Below are positions 54,857-63,999 of a DNA stretch of 64,000 bases, piece by piece; position 1 is the first letter of the stretch; every line of letters begins with the position of its first letter. The notes below the pieces were generated by a model. That model was not told the origin of the DNA and made no database searches. It saw nothing but the letters and a program-made list of their open reading frames with translations. The DNA comes from CAIXSC01 sp046349915 (GTDB lineage Bacteria; Planctomycetota; Planctomycetia; Pirellulales; Pirellulaceae): contig JAXMBL010000005.1 in assembly GCA_046349915.1 (NCBI GenBank), forward strand, positions 310,001-374,000, in the 5' to 3' direction. The position numbers and the translations under genes were made by a program.

Positions 54857-56929
54857 ATGCGCTATCGAGCATTAGGATTGGGTTGCCGAGGCCTGCTGAC
54901 TTCGCTAACAGTCTCGGTTCCGTTCCTGGCCATTTTCGCTCTCACCGTGAACTCGCAGGGAGACGAAGCCAGCGGTTCGGTCTCCGCCGTCGAAACACGA
55001 CTCGCCGCCGACGCCAAGTACTTGGCGTCGGACGAGTTGGAAGGGCGGGGAGTCGGGACCGGGGGCCTTGATAAAGCCGCCAAGTACATCGCCGACGAAT
55101 TCACGAAGGCGGGACTTCGCACCGATCTGTTCGAGGGCCAGCCGTTTCAGAAATTCTCGGTTCCCTCGGCCGTGGATCGCGGACCCGATGACCGCAACCG
55201 TTTGACCCTCGTGGGGCCCGCGGTCGTCGACGGCAAACCGACGACCAAGCCGTTCAAATTGGAGCAAGACTTCCAAACCTTGGCGCTCGGCGGAACTGGC
55301 AAATTCTCCGCGCCTCTGGTCTTCGTCGGCTATGGCATCACAGCCGCCGATAAAAACTACGACGACTACGCCGGTCTCGATGTGAAGGGCAAAGTCGTGG
55401 TGGTGATTCGGAAAGAGCCTCAGCAAGACAAAGACGACAGCGTCTTCAACGGCAAACAGGCCTCGCCCTACGCTCCGTTCGTCCGCAAGATCGCGAATGC
55501 CACCGACCACGGCGCTGCTGCTGTCATTCTGATCAACGACCTGTTCAGCATTCGCCAGGCTCGAGAATCCGAAGAACGAGCATGGGGCGAGTTGGTCGAC
55601 AAATTAGCATCTACGCGAGCCGAGTTTCAGAAGAAAGAACAGCCTACGGCCGAGGACTGGGCCGCTCATCGCAAAGAGATTGGTCGGCTCGCCGAGCAAA
55701 TCCAACTGAGCAGTCAAAAGCTATCGGGCGACTTTGATTCGATTCCTGGCTTCTTGGAAGCGGGGCAAGGGAGCCATTCGAAAGTACTGCCGGTCATGTT
55801 CTGCAAACGAGCGGCGATGGCCGAGGTGCTGCGAGCAGGCGGAATCGACTTGGATCAAGTCGAACGCGAGATCGACGCCGACTTGAAGCCGCGGAGCAAA
55901 GAGTTGGCGGGCTGCCAAGTCGACGGTGAGACGGACGTCATTCATCGCCGAGCCGATGTGCAAAATGTCGTGGGCGTGCTGGAGGGCGAAGGTCCGTTAG
56001 CGGACGAAACCGTGGTGATTGGCGCTCACTACGATCACGTGGGAAAGGGCGGCCCCGGCAGTGGATCGCTGGCGCCGCCTTGGTCCACTGAAGTCCATAA
56101 TGGCGCCGATGATAATGCGTCAGGAACCGCGGCCCTGCTGGAGGTTGCTCGATACTTTGCCAAGCAAGAAAAGAAACCGCGTCGACGGCTGGTGTTCATC
56201 GCTTTCACGGGCGAGGAGCGAGGTTTGCTAGGAAGCGCGCACTACGTGAAGAACCCCCGTTTTCCGCTCGAAAAGACCGTCGCCATGCTCAACATGGACA
56301 TGGTCGGGCGGCTGGCGGACAATAAACTGATCGTGTACGGCACGGGAACGGCCACCGAATTCAATCCGCTGGTCGATCGCCTGAACGAACAACATAAGTT
56401 CGTGATTACGAAGCATCCGGAAGGCTTTGGCCCGAGCGACCACGCGTCGTTTTACGGCAAACAGATTCCGGTCTTTCATTTCTTCACGGGAACTCACCCT
56501 GAATACCATCGCCCGAGTGACGATGCCCATCTGCTAAACATCGAAGGGATGCGACGGATCGTCAGCATGGTCTCCGACACGGCGACAGCGATTGTCGAGG
56601 CGGAGAAACGGCCTGAATACCTGGAAGTGAAGGGGTCGGCTCAGATTGGCCGGTCGGGCGATCGCCCCTATTTCGGCAGCATCCCTGATTTCGCCGAGGG
56701 AGTGGAAGGCTACGCCTTGATGGGTGTTGCCAAGGGAAGTCCCGCTGATCGCGCGGGACTCAAAGGCGGCGACGTCATCGTAAAAGTCGGCGACTCGAAT
56801 GTCCGCAGTCTGGACGACTTCGATCTGGCTCTGCGGAAGTTCAAGGTCGGCGACAAAGTACTCGTGACCGTCAAGCGAGGAAAAGAGATGGTGACGGTCA
56901 CCGTGACTCTTGATCCACCGCGCAATTAG
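54857..56929 (+). CDS. M28-family zinc aminopeptidase with PA and PDZ domains
   Basis: About 690 residues from the ATG at 54857, with AAGGAG 10 nt upstream; an earlier in-frame ATG at 54752 would precede this site. It has a signal sequence, a PA insert (about 130-300), and the M28 core with AHYDH, HNGADDNASGTAALLEV, FTGEERGLLGSAHY, MLNMDMVGRL and SDHASFYGKQIPVFHFFTGT. A C-terminal PDZ domain follows (ALMGVAKGSPADRAGLKGGD, VKVGDSNVRSLDDFDLAL). It is a periplasmic or outer-surface zinc peptidase. The 54403-54856 gap upstream shows no gene I can support. Confidence 0.92.
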   Translation: MRYRALGLGCRGLLTSLTVSVPFLAIFALTVNSQGDEASGSVSAVETRLAADAKYLASDELEGRGVGTGGLDKAAKYIADEFTKAGLRTDLFEGQPFQKFSVPSAVDRGPDDRNRLTLVGPAVVDGKPTTKPFKLEQDFQTLALGGTGKFSAPLVFVGYGITAADKNYDDYAGLDVKGKVVVVIRKEPQQDKDDSVFNGKQASPYAPFVRKIANATDHGAAAVILINDLFSIRQARESEERAWGELVDKLASTRAEFQKKEQPTAEDWAAHRKEIGRLAEQIQLSSQKLSGDFDSIPGFLEAGQGSHSKVLPVMFCKRAAMAEVLRAGGIDLDQVEREIDADLKPRSKELAGCQVDGETDVIHRRADVQNVVGVLEGEGPLADETVVIGAHYDHVGKGGPGSGSLAPPWSTEVHNGADDNASGTAALLEVARYFAKQEKKPRRRLVFIAFTGEERGLLGSAHYVKNPRFPLEKTVAMLNMDMVGRLADNKLIVYGTGTATEFNPLVDRLNEQHKFVITKHPEGFGPSDHASFYGKQIPVFHFFTGTHPEYHRPSDDAHLLNIEGMRRIVSMVSDTATAIVEAEKRPEYLEVKGSAQIGRSGDRPYFGSIPDFAEGVEGYALMGVAKGSPADRAGLKGGDVIVKVGDSNVRSLDDFDLALRKFKVGDKVLVTVKRGKEMVTVTVTLDPPRN

Positions 56930-56986
56930 CGACCTGTCTCAACTCAAACGTTTCGGAAATTTAGCCTTTAGTTTGCGAGTGTCCCT

Positions 56987-58333
56987 ATGCTGCTGAGTCG
57001 ACTGGATTGGGGCCGTTGCCCCCTGTTACTGGCGTGCGCTGTTGCGGGGTTCGTGGCAACGGGTTTGAGCGCGACGGGTTTGAGCGCGACGGCCGCTGCC
57101 GCCGAACGCGAAAAGGGGATCGCCGACTTCCCTCGACTCAACGCCAGCCAGGACTGGCCCTGGTGGCGCGGGCCAGCTCGTAATGGTTGGGCCGTGGACG
57201 GCGCTCCAGCGCCGACGAAGTGGAGCGATTCGCAGAACGTGGTTTGGAAAGCTCCCGTGCCGGGACGAGGCCATTCGTCGCCGATCTTGGTGGGCGATCG
57301 CGTCTATCTAACCACGGCCGACATGGCGAGTCAGGTGCACTCGGTCTTGGCATTGGACCGTGCCACCGGCAAGTCCCTTTGGAAGACCGACGTGAGCCAA
57401 GGTGGTTTTCCCGCTCGCAACCATCCCAAGAACACGGAAGCGACCAGCACCTTGGCCAGCGACGGCGACCGACTCTTTGCGTCGTTCTTCCACCACGAGA
57501 AAATCGAACTCTTCGCACTCGACTTCAGCGGAAAAGTGCTGTGGAAGAAGGACGCAGGGCCCTTTAACCCGCGGCGATACGAGTATGGATATGCACCCTC
57601 GCCGCTGATTTATCGCGACTCGGTGATCGTGGTGGGCGAGTATGACGGATCGAGCTTCATGGCGGCTTTTGACCGAATTTCGGGGAACGAGCGGTGGCGA
57701 AAGCCGCGGCCCGAGAACATCACCTTTTCGTCGCCTGTCGTCGCTCATGTCGCGGGCCGCGACCAGATGTTGATCAGCGGCGCCGATCAGGTGGCCAGCT
57801 ATGATCCGGCGACCGGCGAACGATTGTGGTCGACGCCCGGCACGACCGCGGCCACTTGCGGCACGATGGTGTGGGAGGGCGATGTCGTAATCGCCAGCGG
57901 CGGGTATCCGAAGGCCGAGACCTTGGCGGTCAAGGCGGACGGGAGCGGGACCGTGTTGTGGCGCAACAATCAGAAGTGCTACGAGCAATCGATGTTGGCC
58001 ACGGGCGGACATGTCTATGGATTGACGGATGGCGGCGTGTTGTATTGTTGGCGGATCGCGGATGGTCGCGAGATGTGGAAGCAGCGATTGCGTGGCCCCG
58101 TCAGTTCGTCGCCCGTGTTGGTCGGCGGCTTGATTTATTGGACGAACGAGTTGGGCACGACCTATGTATTTCGCCCCAATCCAGCGAAATTTGAGCTGAT
58201 TTCCGAGAACCAATTGGGCGAGGAGGGGTTTGCGAGCCCGGCGGCCAGCCGGGGTCAACTGTTCATTCGCACGGCGACGGGGCAGGGAGCCGCTCGGCGA
58301 GAATTCCTCTATTGTTTGGGTGCGAAAAACTGA
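56987..58333 (+). CDS. Exported PQQ-like beta-propeller protein
   Basis: 448 residues with a signal sequence and repeated WD/PQQ-like blades (WPWWRGPARNGWAVDGAPAP, WSDSQNVVWKAPVPGRGHSS, VLALDRATGKSLWKTDVSQG, SYDPATGERLWSTPGTTAAT). The W-R-G-x-x-R-x-G opening and blade pattern match the planctomycete 'outer-membrane-assembly-like/PQQ-binding-like' exported proteins. No enzymatic residues were recognised. It probably scaffolds something at the cell envelope. It lies upstream of skp/lpxC but has its own start and no overlap with that block. Confidence 0.85.
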   Translation: MLLSRLDWGRCPLLLACAVAGFVATGLSATGLSATAAAAEREKGIADFPRLNASQDWPWWRGPARNGWAVDGAPAPTKWSDSQNVVWKAPVPGRGHSSPILVGDRVYLTTADMASQVHSVLALDRATGKSLWKTDVSQGGFPARNHPKNTEATSTLASDGDRLFASFFHHEKIELFALDFSGKVLWKKDAGPFNPRRYEYGYAPSPLIYRDSVIVVGEYDGSSFMAAFDRISGNERWRKPRPENITFSSPVVAHVAGRDQMLISGADQVASYDPATGERLWSTPGTTAATCGTMVWEGDVVIASGGYPKAETLAVKADGSGTVLWRNNQKCYEQSMLATGGHVYGLTDGGVLYCWRIADGREMWKQRLRGPVSSSPVLVGGLIYWTNELGTTYVFRPNPAKFELISENQLGEEGFASPAASRGQLFIRTATGQGAARREFLYCLGAKN

Positions 58334-58481
58334 TCTTGCCTATCCGCGGCGGCGGCGTCATACTCCGCCCCGCTTTGACCGGGAATCGGCGTCCTCCGCG
58401 ACTGCCGACCCGTTTGGAGGCGACGTCCAAGGACGCGGCGTCGCCGGTCAAGGAAGACCCATCGAGCAAGGAGTGCAGCAC

Positions 58482-59204
58482 GTGAAGAACTCTCGCATCC
58501 TGGCCGCGCTGGCGGCCGTCATGATCGTCTCGTCGAGCGGGTCGCTGTGGGCCCAGGGAACCGGTGTGGGCACCCGTCCCGCGACCGGCGGCCAAGCGAC
58601 GGCGCCACGCACCACGACAGCGACTGCCGCTCCTGCGGCTCGTACTGGTTCACCGACTGTCGTCGTGATTGACGTGGGCGAGGTGTTCAAGCAGCACGCT
58701 CAGTTCAACCAACAGCTCAACTCGCTGAAGGAAGAAATCAAGTCGCTCGACGCTTACTACCAGGCCGAACAGAAGAAGATCGTCGGTCAGCGGGAAAAGC
58801 TCGCCACCTACAAGGCTGGCTCGCCCGAGTACAAGAAGCTGGAAGAAGAAGTCGCTCGCATGGCATCCGACCTGCAGGTCGAGATGGCGTTGAAGCAGAA
58901 GAATGTCGCGGAACAGGAAGCGAACGTCTACTTCAACACCTACAAGGAAATCTACCGCCAGGTGGAAACGTTCGCCGACACCTACGGCATCTCGCTGGTT
59001 TTGCGGCACAACAACGTGCAGATGGATCCCCAGAAGCGCGACACGGTGCTGCAAGGCGTGAACCGAGCGATCGTGTTCCAGCGCAATCTGGACATCACGG
59101 ACGAAATCATCAAGCGAGTGAATACGGGGACCGCGGCGGCTACGACTGCTGCTCCTGGCCTCTCGCGTAATCCCGGCGTCTCGGGCGGCGTGCGCAAGCA
59201 ATAG
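58482..59204 (+). CDS. OmpH/Skp-like periplasmic chaperone
   Basis: 240 residues from the GTG at 58482, with AAGGAG upstream; this gives a proper signal (MKNSRILAALAAVMIVSSSG, reading the GTG as Met). The OmpH/Skp core is a long coiled coil with IDVGEVFKQHAQFNQQLNSL, KEEIKSLDAYYQAEQKKIV and MALKQKNVAEQEANVYFNTY. Skp holds outer-membrane proteins in the periplasm. It stands immediately before lpxC and lpxA, as the skp-lpxD-fabZ-lpxA block does in many gram-negatives, though lpxD and fabZ are absent here. Confidence 0.85.
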   Translation: MKNSRILAALAAVMIVSSSGSLWAQGTGVGTRPATGGQATAPRTTTATAAPAARTGSPTVVVIDVGEVFKQHAQFNQQLNSLKEEIKSLDAYYQAEQKKIVGQREKLATYKAGSPEYKKLEEEVARMASDLQVEMALKQKNVAEQEANVYFNTYKEIYRQVETFADTYGISLVLRHNNVQMDPQKRDTVLQGVNRAIVFQRNLDITDEIIKRVNTGTAAATTAAPGLSRNPGVSGGVRKQ

Positions 59205-59280
59205 CGCCAGCGGGATTGATACTAGGGAACCGCCCCGCGGCGGTTCCCTCCGATTTCCTCGAATCGCGAGTGGTGCTTCC

Positions 59281-60159
59281 TTGAATCTGCAGTTGCGTCC
59301 CCAACGGACCCTTGGACGGGCCGTGTCCGTCGAGGGGCACGGATACTGGAGCGGCCGTGACGTCCGAGTCGAATTTCGACCCGCGGCGTCGGATACCGGC
59401 GTCACCTTCGTCCGACACGACATCCAACCCGTCGTCCGGATTCCCGCCCTATTGGCGTTTCGCATCGAGACCCCGCGTCGCACGACGCTCGCCTGCGGCG
59501 GCGCGACGGTCGAGATGGTCGAACATATTCTCGCCGCACTCGCCGGTCTTCAGATCGATAATTGTGAAGTGTGGGTCAACCGTCCCGAGATGCCGGGCCT
59601 CGACGGCTCCAGTCGCGACTTTGTCGCCGCTCTCGAGCAAGCCGGCAGCGCGGAGCAATCCGGCATGCGGCAAGTCTTGGTTGTCGCGGATGTCACGCGA
59701 GTGGGTTGCGACGATAGCTGGGTGGAAGCTCGCCCCTCCGCGACGCCCGGCCTATCCATCCGCTACCGACTCGACTACGGCGCTTCGGGCCCCATCGGCA
59801 AGCAGACGTTGCAATTGCCGGTCACACCCGAGACGTTCCGCACGGAGTTGGCGCCCGCCCGCACTTTCCTGCTGCAGGAAGAGGCGGAATGGTTGCGCAA
59901 TCGCGGGCTGGGTTGCCGAGCGACCACGAACGACCTGCTAGTCTTCGGCCCCGATGGACCGATCGACAACAGCCTGCGTTACCCCGACGAATGCGTGCGG
60001 CATAAAGCACTGGACCTGGTCGGCGATCTCGCGCTCTGCGGTTGCGATATCGCGGGTCAAATTGTCGCCTATCGCTCCGGCCACCGGCTGAACGCCGACC
60101 TCGCTCGAGTTCTGTTGGCGGAAGGCCGGCGACACTCCGATCGACGACGTTCGGCGTGA
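59281..60159 (+). CDS. lpxC: UDP-3-O-acyl-N-acetylglucosamine deacetylase LpxC
   Basis: 292 residues from a TTG at 59281. LpxC removes the acetyl group from UDP-3-O-acyl-GlcNAc, the first committed lipid A step, using zinc. Signatures are an opening QRTLGRAVSVEGHGYWSGRD, the VEMVEHILAALAGLQIDNCE block (catalytic Glu and first zinc His), LDGSSRDFVAALEQAG, the second ligands in RHKALDLVGDLALCG (His and Asp), and the base His in SGHRLNADLARVL. The fold is two-domain and complete. It supports a gram-negative outer membrane in this organism. Confidence 0.95.
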   Translation: MNLQLRPQRTLGRAVSVEGHGYWSGRDVRVEFRPAASDTGVTFVRHDIQPVVRIPALLAFRIETPRRTTLACGGATVEMVEHILAALAGLQIDNCEVWVNRPEMPGLDGSSRDFVAALEQAGSAEQSGMRQVLVVADVTRVGCDDSWVEARPSATPGLSIRYRLDYGASGPIGKQTLQLPVTPETFRTELAPARTFLLQEEAEWLRNRGLGCRATTNDLLVFGPDGPIDNSLRYPDECVRHKALDLVGDLALCGCDIAGQIVAYRSGHRLNADLARVLLAEGRRHSDRRRSA

Positions 60160-60237
60160 TAGCTATCGCATGAACCCGAGTGGAAAAACTGTTTTCCACG
60201 GGCCGCTACTGAATCCTCACCTCGACCTCCATTCGCC

Positions 60238-61047
60238 ATGCCCCTTCGTATCGCCGACACCGCCGTCGTCGACCCTCGCGCTGAACTGGGCGCCGACGTC
60301 GAAGTCGGACCTTTCAGTGTCATCGGCCCGGAAGTGATCATCGGCCCTGGCACGCGAGTCGAGAATCATGTCACGATCGTGGGCCGAACCACGATCGGCG
60401 CCCACAACCGCCTCTTCCCCAACGTCGTGATTGGCTCCGAGCCGCAGGATGTCAGTTACCAAGGAGAACCGACTCAGGTTTTCATTGGCGACCACAACAT
60501 GATCCGCGAAGGAGTCACGATCAATCGAGCGACGATGAAGGAGGAAGGAGTCACGTTGGTGGGCAACCACTGCTATCTGATGGCGAACTGCCATGTGGCT
60601 CATGATTGTCGCCTGGGCGACCGGATCATCATGGCCAACGGCACGCTGCTGGGCGGCCATGTTCATATTCATGACGACGCCACGCTATCCGGCGGCGTTG
60701 GCGTGCATCACTACACGACGATTGGGAATTACAGTTTCGTGAGTGGGCTGAGTCGAGTGCTGCATGATGTGCCGCCTTACATGCTGGTCGACGGCGCCCC
60801 CGCTCGACCTCGGTGCGTCAATGTCGTCGCGCTCAAACGAAACGGTTTTACTACCGAGGTTATCGAAGCGCTCGCGGAGGCGCATCGACTGCTGTATCGA
60901 GCCCGCGTGGGACTCGACCATGCCCGCGAAATCCTCCGCTCTCAAGATCAACTCCCCCCCGTGGTCACTCACCTGCTGGCCTTCATTCAGAACCAGCAAG
61001 AAGGACGTCATGGTCGAGGGCGAGAACGACGGAGGTCGGCCGCATGA
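60238..61047 (+). CDS. lpxA: UDP-N-acetylglucosamine acyltransferase LpxA
   Basis: 269 residues forming a left-handed beta-helix of hexapeptide repeats (AELGADVEVGPFSVIGPEVI; IGAHNRLFPNVVIGSEPQDV). The catalytic His lies in CHVAHDCRLGDRIIMANGTL. The C-terminal helical part (GFTTEVIEALAEAHRLLYRA) is typical. LpxA adds the first acyl chain in lipid A synthesis. Its stop overlaps the next gene's ATG (ATGA). Confidence 0.95.
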   Translation: MPLRIADTAVVDPRAELGADVEVGPFSVIGPEVIIGPGTRVENHVTIVGRTTIGAHNRLFPNVVIGSEPQDVSYQGEPTQVFIGDHNMIREGVTINRATMKEEGVTLVGNHCYLMANCHVAHDCRLGDRIIMANGTLLGGHVHIHDDATLSGGVGVHHYTTIGNYSFVSGLSRVLHDVPPYMLVDGAPARPRCVNVVALKRNGFTTEVIEALAEAHRLLYRARVGLDHAREILRSQDQLPPVVTHLLAFIQNQQEGRHGRGRERRRSAA

Positions 61048-62219
61048 GCGAGAATTCTCACCCACTGTCCTCCGTTAACGACGCCAATGGACAAGCGAAA
61101 TCGCCCGCGAGCATGCGGAATCGGCCGGAAACGCCGCGACTACGAGTCGCCGTGGTGGGCGCCGGCCACCTTGGTCGCATTCATTGCAAACTGCTCAATC
61201 TCCGACAGGACGTCGAACTGGTGGGCATCGTCGAACCGATCGCGGCGGCGCGAGAAGCGGCCAGTCGTGAGTTCTGGGCGCCGGGCGTCAGCGACTTTCG
61301 CGCTCTGCCTCGCACCATCGACGCGGCCATCGTCGCCACTCCCACGGCGCAACACCACGCAATCGCCCTTCAGCTCCTGCGACACGATATTCACGTCTTC
61401 GTCGAGAAACCTCTGACCCGTACGGTCGAAGAGGCGGACGAGTTGGTGGATGTCGCGGCGAGACGCCAACGAGTGCTTCAGGTGGGGCATGTCGAGCGGT
61501 TCAACCCCGCGCTCGATGCAGTACGCCCTCACTTGGGAACGCCCCGGTATCTCGAGGCGGTCCGCACCAGCAATTACACGGGCCGCTCGACCGATATCGG
61601 CGTTGTCCTGGATCTCATGATCCACGATCTCGATATCATTTTGTCGCTGGTTCGCGAGCCGGTGGTCGAGGTCGCCGCTTTCGGCTGCACCGTGGTCGGA
61701 CCGCACGAAGATATGGCGCAAGCTCGCTTGCAGTTCGCCAATGGCAGCGTCGCTAACGTGACGGCCAGTCGAGTGAGCCCGCAGGCTCAACGGAGCCTAC
61801 AGATCTACAGCGACGGTGCGATGGCCTCCCTGGACTTTGGCGCCTGCGCCGCCAGAATCGCTCGCCCCAGCGATGCTCTACTGAACGGTCAATTCAACGT
61901 CGCCCAACTCGATCCAACTGCCCGGTTGACCCTGAAGGATCGTTTCTTCACCGAGATCTTGCCCACCGAAGAGTTAAGCGTCGGCAAGCGAAATGCGATC
62001 GAAGACGAACAGGCCGATTTCGTCCAAGCCATCCGTGACCGACGAGCGCCTCGAGTATCTGGAATCGATGCCCGCCGAGCGCTCGATATCGCCGAACGCA
62101 TCCTCGCGCAATTCGCGTCGCCCGCACGTCACCTCCCGCTCGCCGCCCCCTCAACCAACCTACGAATCCCCACGACCCGCTTGCCAATCGAATCACAGCC
62201 GCTAAGAAAAGCTGGCTGA
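61044..62219 (+). CDS. Gfo/Idh/MocA oxidoreductase (GnnA-like context)
   Basis: 391 residues from the ATG at 61044, overlapping the lpxA stop as ATGA; an in-frame start upstream at 60813 lies inside lpxA and is rejected. It has the Rossmann entry LRVAVVGAGHLGRIHCKLLN, the VEKPLTRTVEEADELVDVA block and the substrate-side HVERFNPALDAV and NYTGRSTDIGVVLDLMIHDL. These suggest a sugar-nucleotide NAD(P) dehydrogenase. In Acidithiobacillus and Leptospira, GnnA (UDP-GlcNAc 3-dehydrogenase) of this family sits with lpxA and makes GlcNAc3N lipid A; no gnnB transaminase is seen here. Confidence 0.82.
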   Translation: MSENSHPLSSVNDANGQAKSPASMRNRPETPRLRVAVVGAGHLGRIHCKLLNLRQDVELVGIVEPIAAAREAASREFWAPGVSDFRALPRTIDAAIVATPTAQHHAIALQLLRHDIHVFVEKPLTRTVEEADELVDVAARRQRVLQVGHVERFNPALDAVRPHLGTPRYLEAVRTSNYTGRSTDIGVVLDLMIHDLDIILSLVREPVVEVAAFGCTVVGPHEDMAQARLQFANGSVANVTASRVSPQAQRSLQIYSDGAMASLDFGACAARIARPSDALLNGQFNVAQLDPTARLTLKDRFFTEILPTEELSVGKRNAIEDEQADFVQAIRDRRAPRVSGIDARRALDIAERILAQFASPARHLPLAAPSTNLRIPTTRLPIESQPLRKAG

Positions 62220-62220
62220 T

Positions 62221-62349
62221 TCGTCATTCGTCATTGGTCATTCGTCTTTGGTCATTCGTCATTCGTCATTGGTCATTGGTCATTGGTCATTGGTCATTCG
62301 TCATTCGTCATTGGTCATTGGTCATTGGTCATTGGTCACTGGTCATTGG
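62221..62349. repeat. Heptanucleotide array (GGTCATT and TCGTCAT variants)
   Basis: About 18 copies of a 7-bp unit, mostly ggtcatt with tcgtcat/ttcgtct variants. It follows the oxidoreductase gene and continues the same family as the 32594 and 43659 arrays. Confidence 0.9.
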
Positions 62350-62381
62350 CGGTTGTTGTTTGCTTCGAGCGGGACAGTTAC

Positions 62382-62420
62382 AAAAAAAAGCACCTGCTTC
62401 ACTGATCAGTGAGCAGGTGC
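62382..62420 (-). terminator. Rho-independent terminator of the ABC permease gene
   Basis: On the minus strand the arms gcacctgct and agcaggtgc pair across an inner stem (cactgatcagtg), followed by eight T residues at 62389-62382. It lies about 65 bp past the permease stop. Confidence 0.88.
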
Positions 62421-62429
62421 AGAATTCAG

Positions 62430-62475
62430 TTCTTCCTTCTTCCTTCTTCCTTCTTCCTTCTTCCTTCTTCCTTTT
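62430..62475. repeat. Short TTCTTCC heptamer run
   Basis: Six copies of ttcttcc in tandem between the terminator and the permease stop codon. The unit differs from the GGTCATT heptamers nearby. Confidence 0.85.
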
Positions 62476-62484
62476 TCCGCGGCG

Positions 62485-63999
62485 TTAAGCCACGTCGCGG
62501 TCTTCGAAGAGGATGAGGGCCAAGCAGAGGGCGATCAACGAGTAGATGCTGGCGTAAATGCCCGTGGTCGCCAGATACGACAGGGGCACCAAATGCCCGC
62601 CTGACACGGCCGGTTCGACGTTGAAATTCTCCAGGTTCGGAAAGACGACCGCGATCAGCTTGCCAAAGAACTGCACAATCTCGAAGCGGCCATAGCCTGA
62701 CTGCACGATCAACGGAGTCAAATTGCCCAGCACGTAAATACTGAAGCAGATGATCAGGTTGGCGAGCATCGGAAGGCGAGTGGAGATGGCGACGCTGATC
62801 GAAGCCAGGACGATCGTTTCCATGAACGCCAATGCAAGCGACGGCAGGATGCTCATCATCTCCAGATGACACAACTGCCAAGTGGCGTCCTGAGATCCTT
62901 CTTTCGCCTCGAACACAGGCTTGTAGGCGGTCAAAATCATGAACAACAGGCCGTGAATGGCGAACAGCAACCCCACGGTCCAGAAGATTCCGAGAAACTT
63001 ACCGACGATGAACGAAAGTCGGCCCAGCGGCTTTGAGAGTACGGTGAGCGCCGTGCGGCCTTCGATTTCCTCGGCAATCTCGGTGCTCGCCGCCCAAATC
63101 GCTTGAAACATCGCGGCGGTCAGCATCACCAGGATGCCCGACTTCTTCATCGCTTTGATGTCTTCGCCGAGCGTTCCGAAGGGCCAAACGAGCAGGGCGA
63201 TGAGCGCCACGGCGCCGACCAGCGACAGAATCAGAAAGACAGGTTGAGCGGTTTGCGACTTGAAAGTGGCCAACGAGACGGCCGATAGTCGCGGACCCGC
63301 GAAACGCGGTATCAGGTACAGCAGGAACACGGCGATGACGGAAATTGCCGTCATGGGAATGGTCCAAACTTGCGGCACGGCCGGTTGCGTCACGATCGTG
63401 ACCGTCACCTTGGCGTCTTTCTCTCCCAGATTACGAGCATACAGAGCCTTGACTTCGCTGGTGGGCAGAGCGAGCGCGACTCCCTGCGACGGCGCGTTCC
63501 AGACGGAGCGGGCGTTCGCCGCGATGTCGAACTTCATGCCCGAGAATTTCTCCTTGGTGTCGACCGGGGAAACAGACCGTACTTCGATGTTCTGGTCGCT
63601 GAGGAATGCGATCGTACGCACTTCGTCCCGACGAAAATCCATCGCCAATGTCTCAAAGGGAACGACCGCGAACTCGTCCTTCGCACGCTCGGCCGACGCG
63701 GGCAGCGTAAATTGCAATTCCTGCGTTCCCACCGCCGGAATTCGTTGCAGGCTGAGCGCCACCGACTTCGGTTCCTCGGCCAGAAACACGCCGATCACGG
63801 CGAAGGCCCCCAGGGCGCCTCCCATCCACAACAGCGGCATCAAAACGCCTTCGTTCAGTGCTTCGCGAATTTCCGCCGCCCACCGCCGATTGGCGACCGA
63901 GATGATGAGCCACGCCAAAGCCAGCACCAGCAGGCCGACAGTCACGCCCACGCTCAACAGCCAAACGGGCGTCGCCCACTGCCGAACCCAAGGTAGCAC
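62485..63999 (-). CDS. ABC-type transporter permease, possibly partial
   Basis: 504 residues from a GTG at 63999; the window ends one base later, so a longer upstream frame cannot be excluded. It has two hydrophobic regions (LLSVGVTVGLLVLALAWLII and several helices in the C-terminal half, e.g. FLGIFWTVGLLFAIHGLLFM) around a periplasmic beta-rich middle. The AAMFQAIWAASTEIAEEIEG, RTALTVLSKPLGRLSFIVGK stretch is characteristic of ABC-2 type permeases with a large loop. The ATPase partner would lie beyond the window. A strong terminator follows. Confidence 0.75.
   Translation of the reverse strand: MLPWVRQWATPVWLLSVGVTVGLLVLALAWLIISVANRRWAAEIREALNEGVLMPLLWMGGALGAFAVIGVFLAEEPKSVALSLQRIPAVGTQELQFTLPASAERAKDEFAVVPFETLAMDFRRDEVRTIAFLSDQNIEVRSVSPVDTKEKFSGMKFDIAANARSVWNAPSQGVALALPTSEVKALYARNLGEKDAKVTVTIVTQPAVPQVWTIPMTAISVIAVFLLYLIPRFAGPRLSAVSLATFKSQTAQPVFLILSLVGAVALIALLVWPFGTLGEDIKAMKKSGILVMLTAAMFQAIWAASTEIAEEIEGRTALTVLSKPLGRLSFIVGKFLGIFWTVGLLFAIHGLLFMILTAYKPVFEAKEGSQDATWQLCHLEMMSILPSLALAFMETIVLASISVAISTRLPMLANLIICFSIYVLGNLTPLIVQSGYGRFEIVQFFGKLIAVVFPNLENFNVEPAVSGGHLVPLSYLATTGIYASIYSLIALCLALILFEDRDVA

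Noticed and set aside
54619..54858. 79-residue minus-strand frame between the kinase and the M28 gene
   Set aside because: No family match or ribosome site, and it overlaps the M28 start region and its AAGGAG site.
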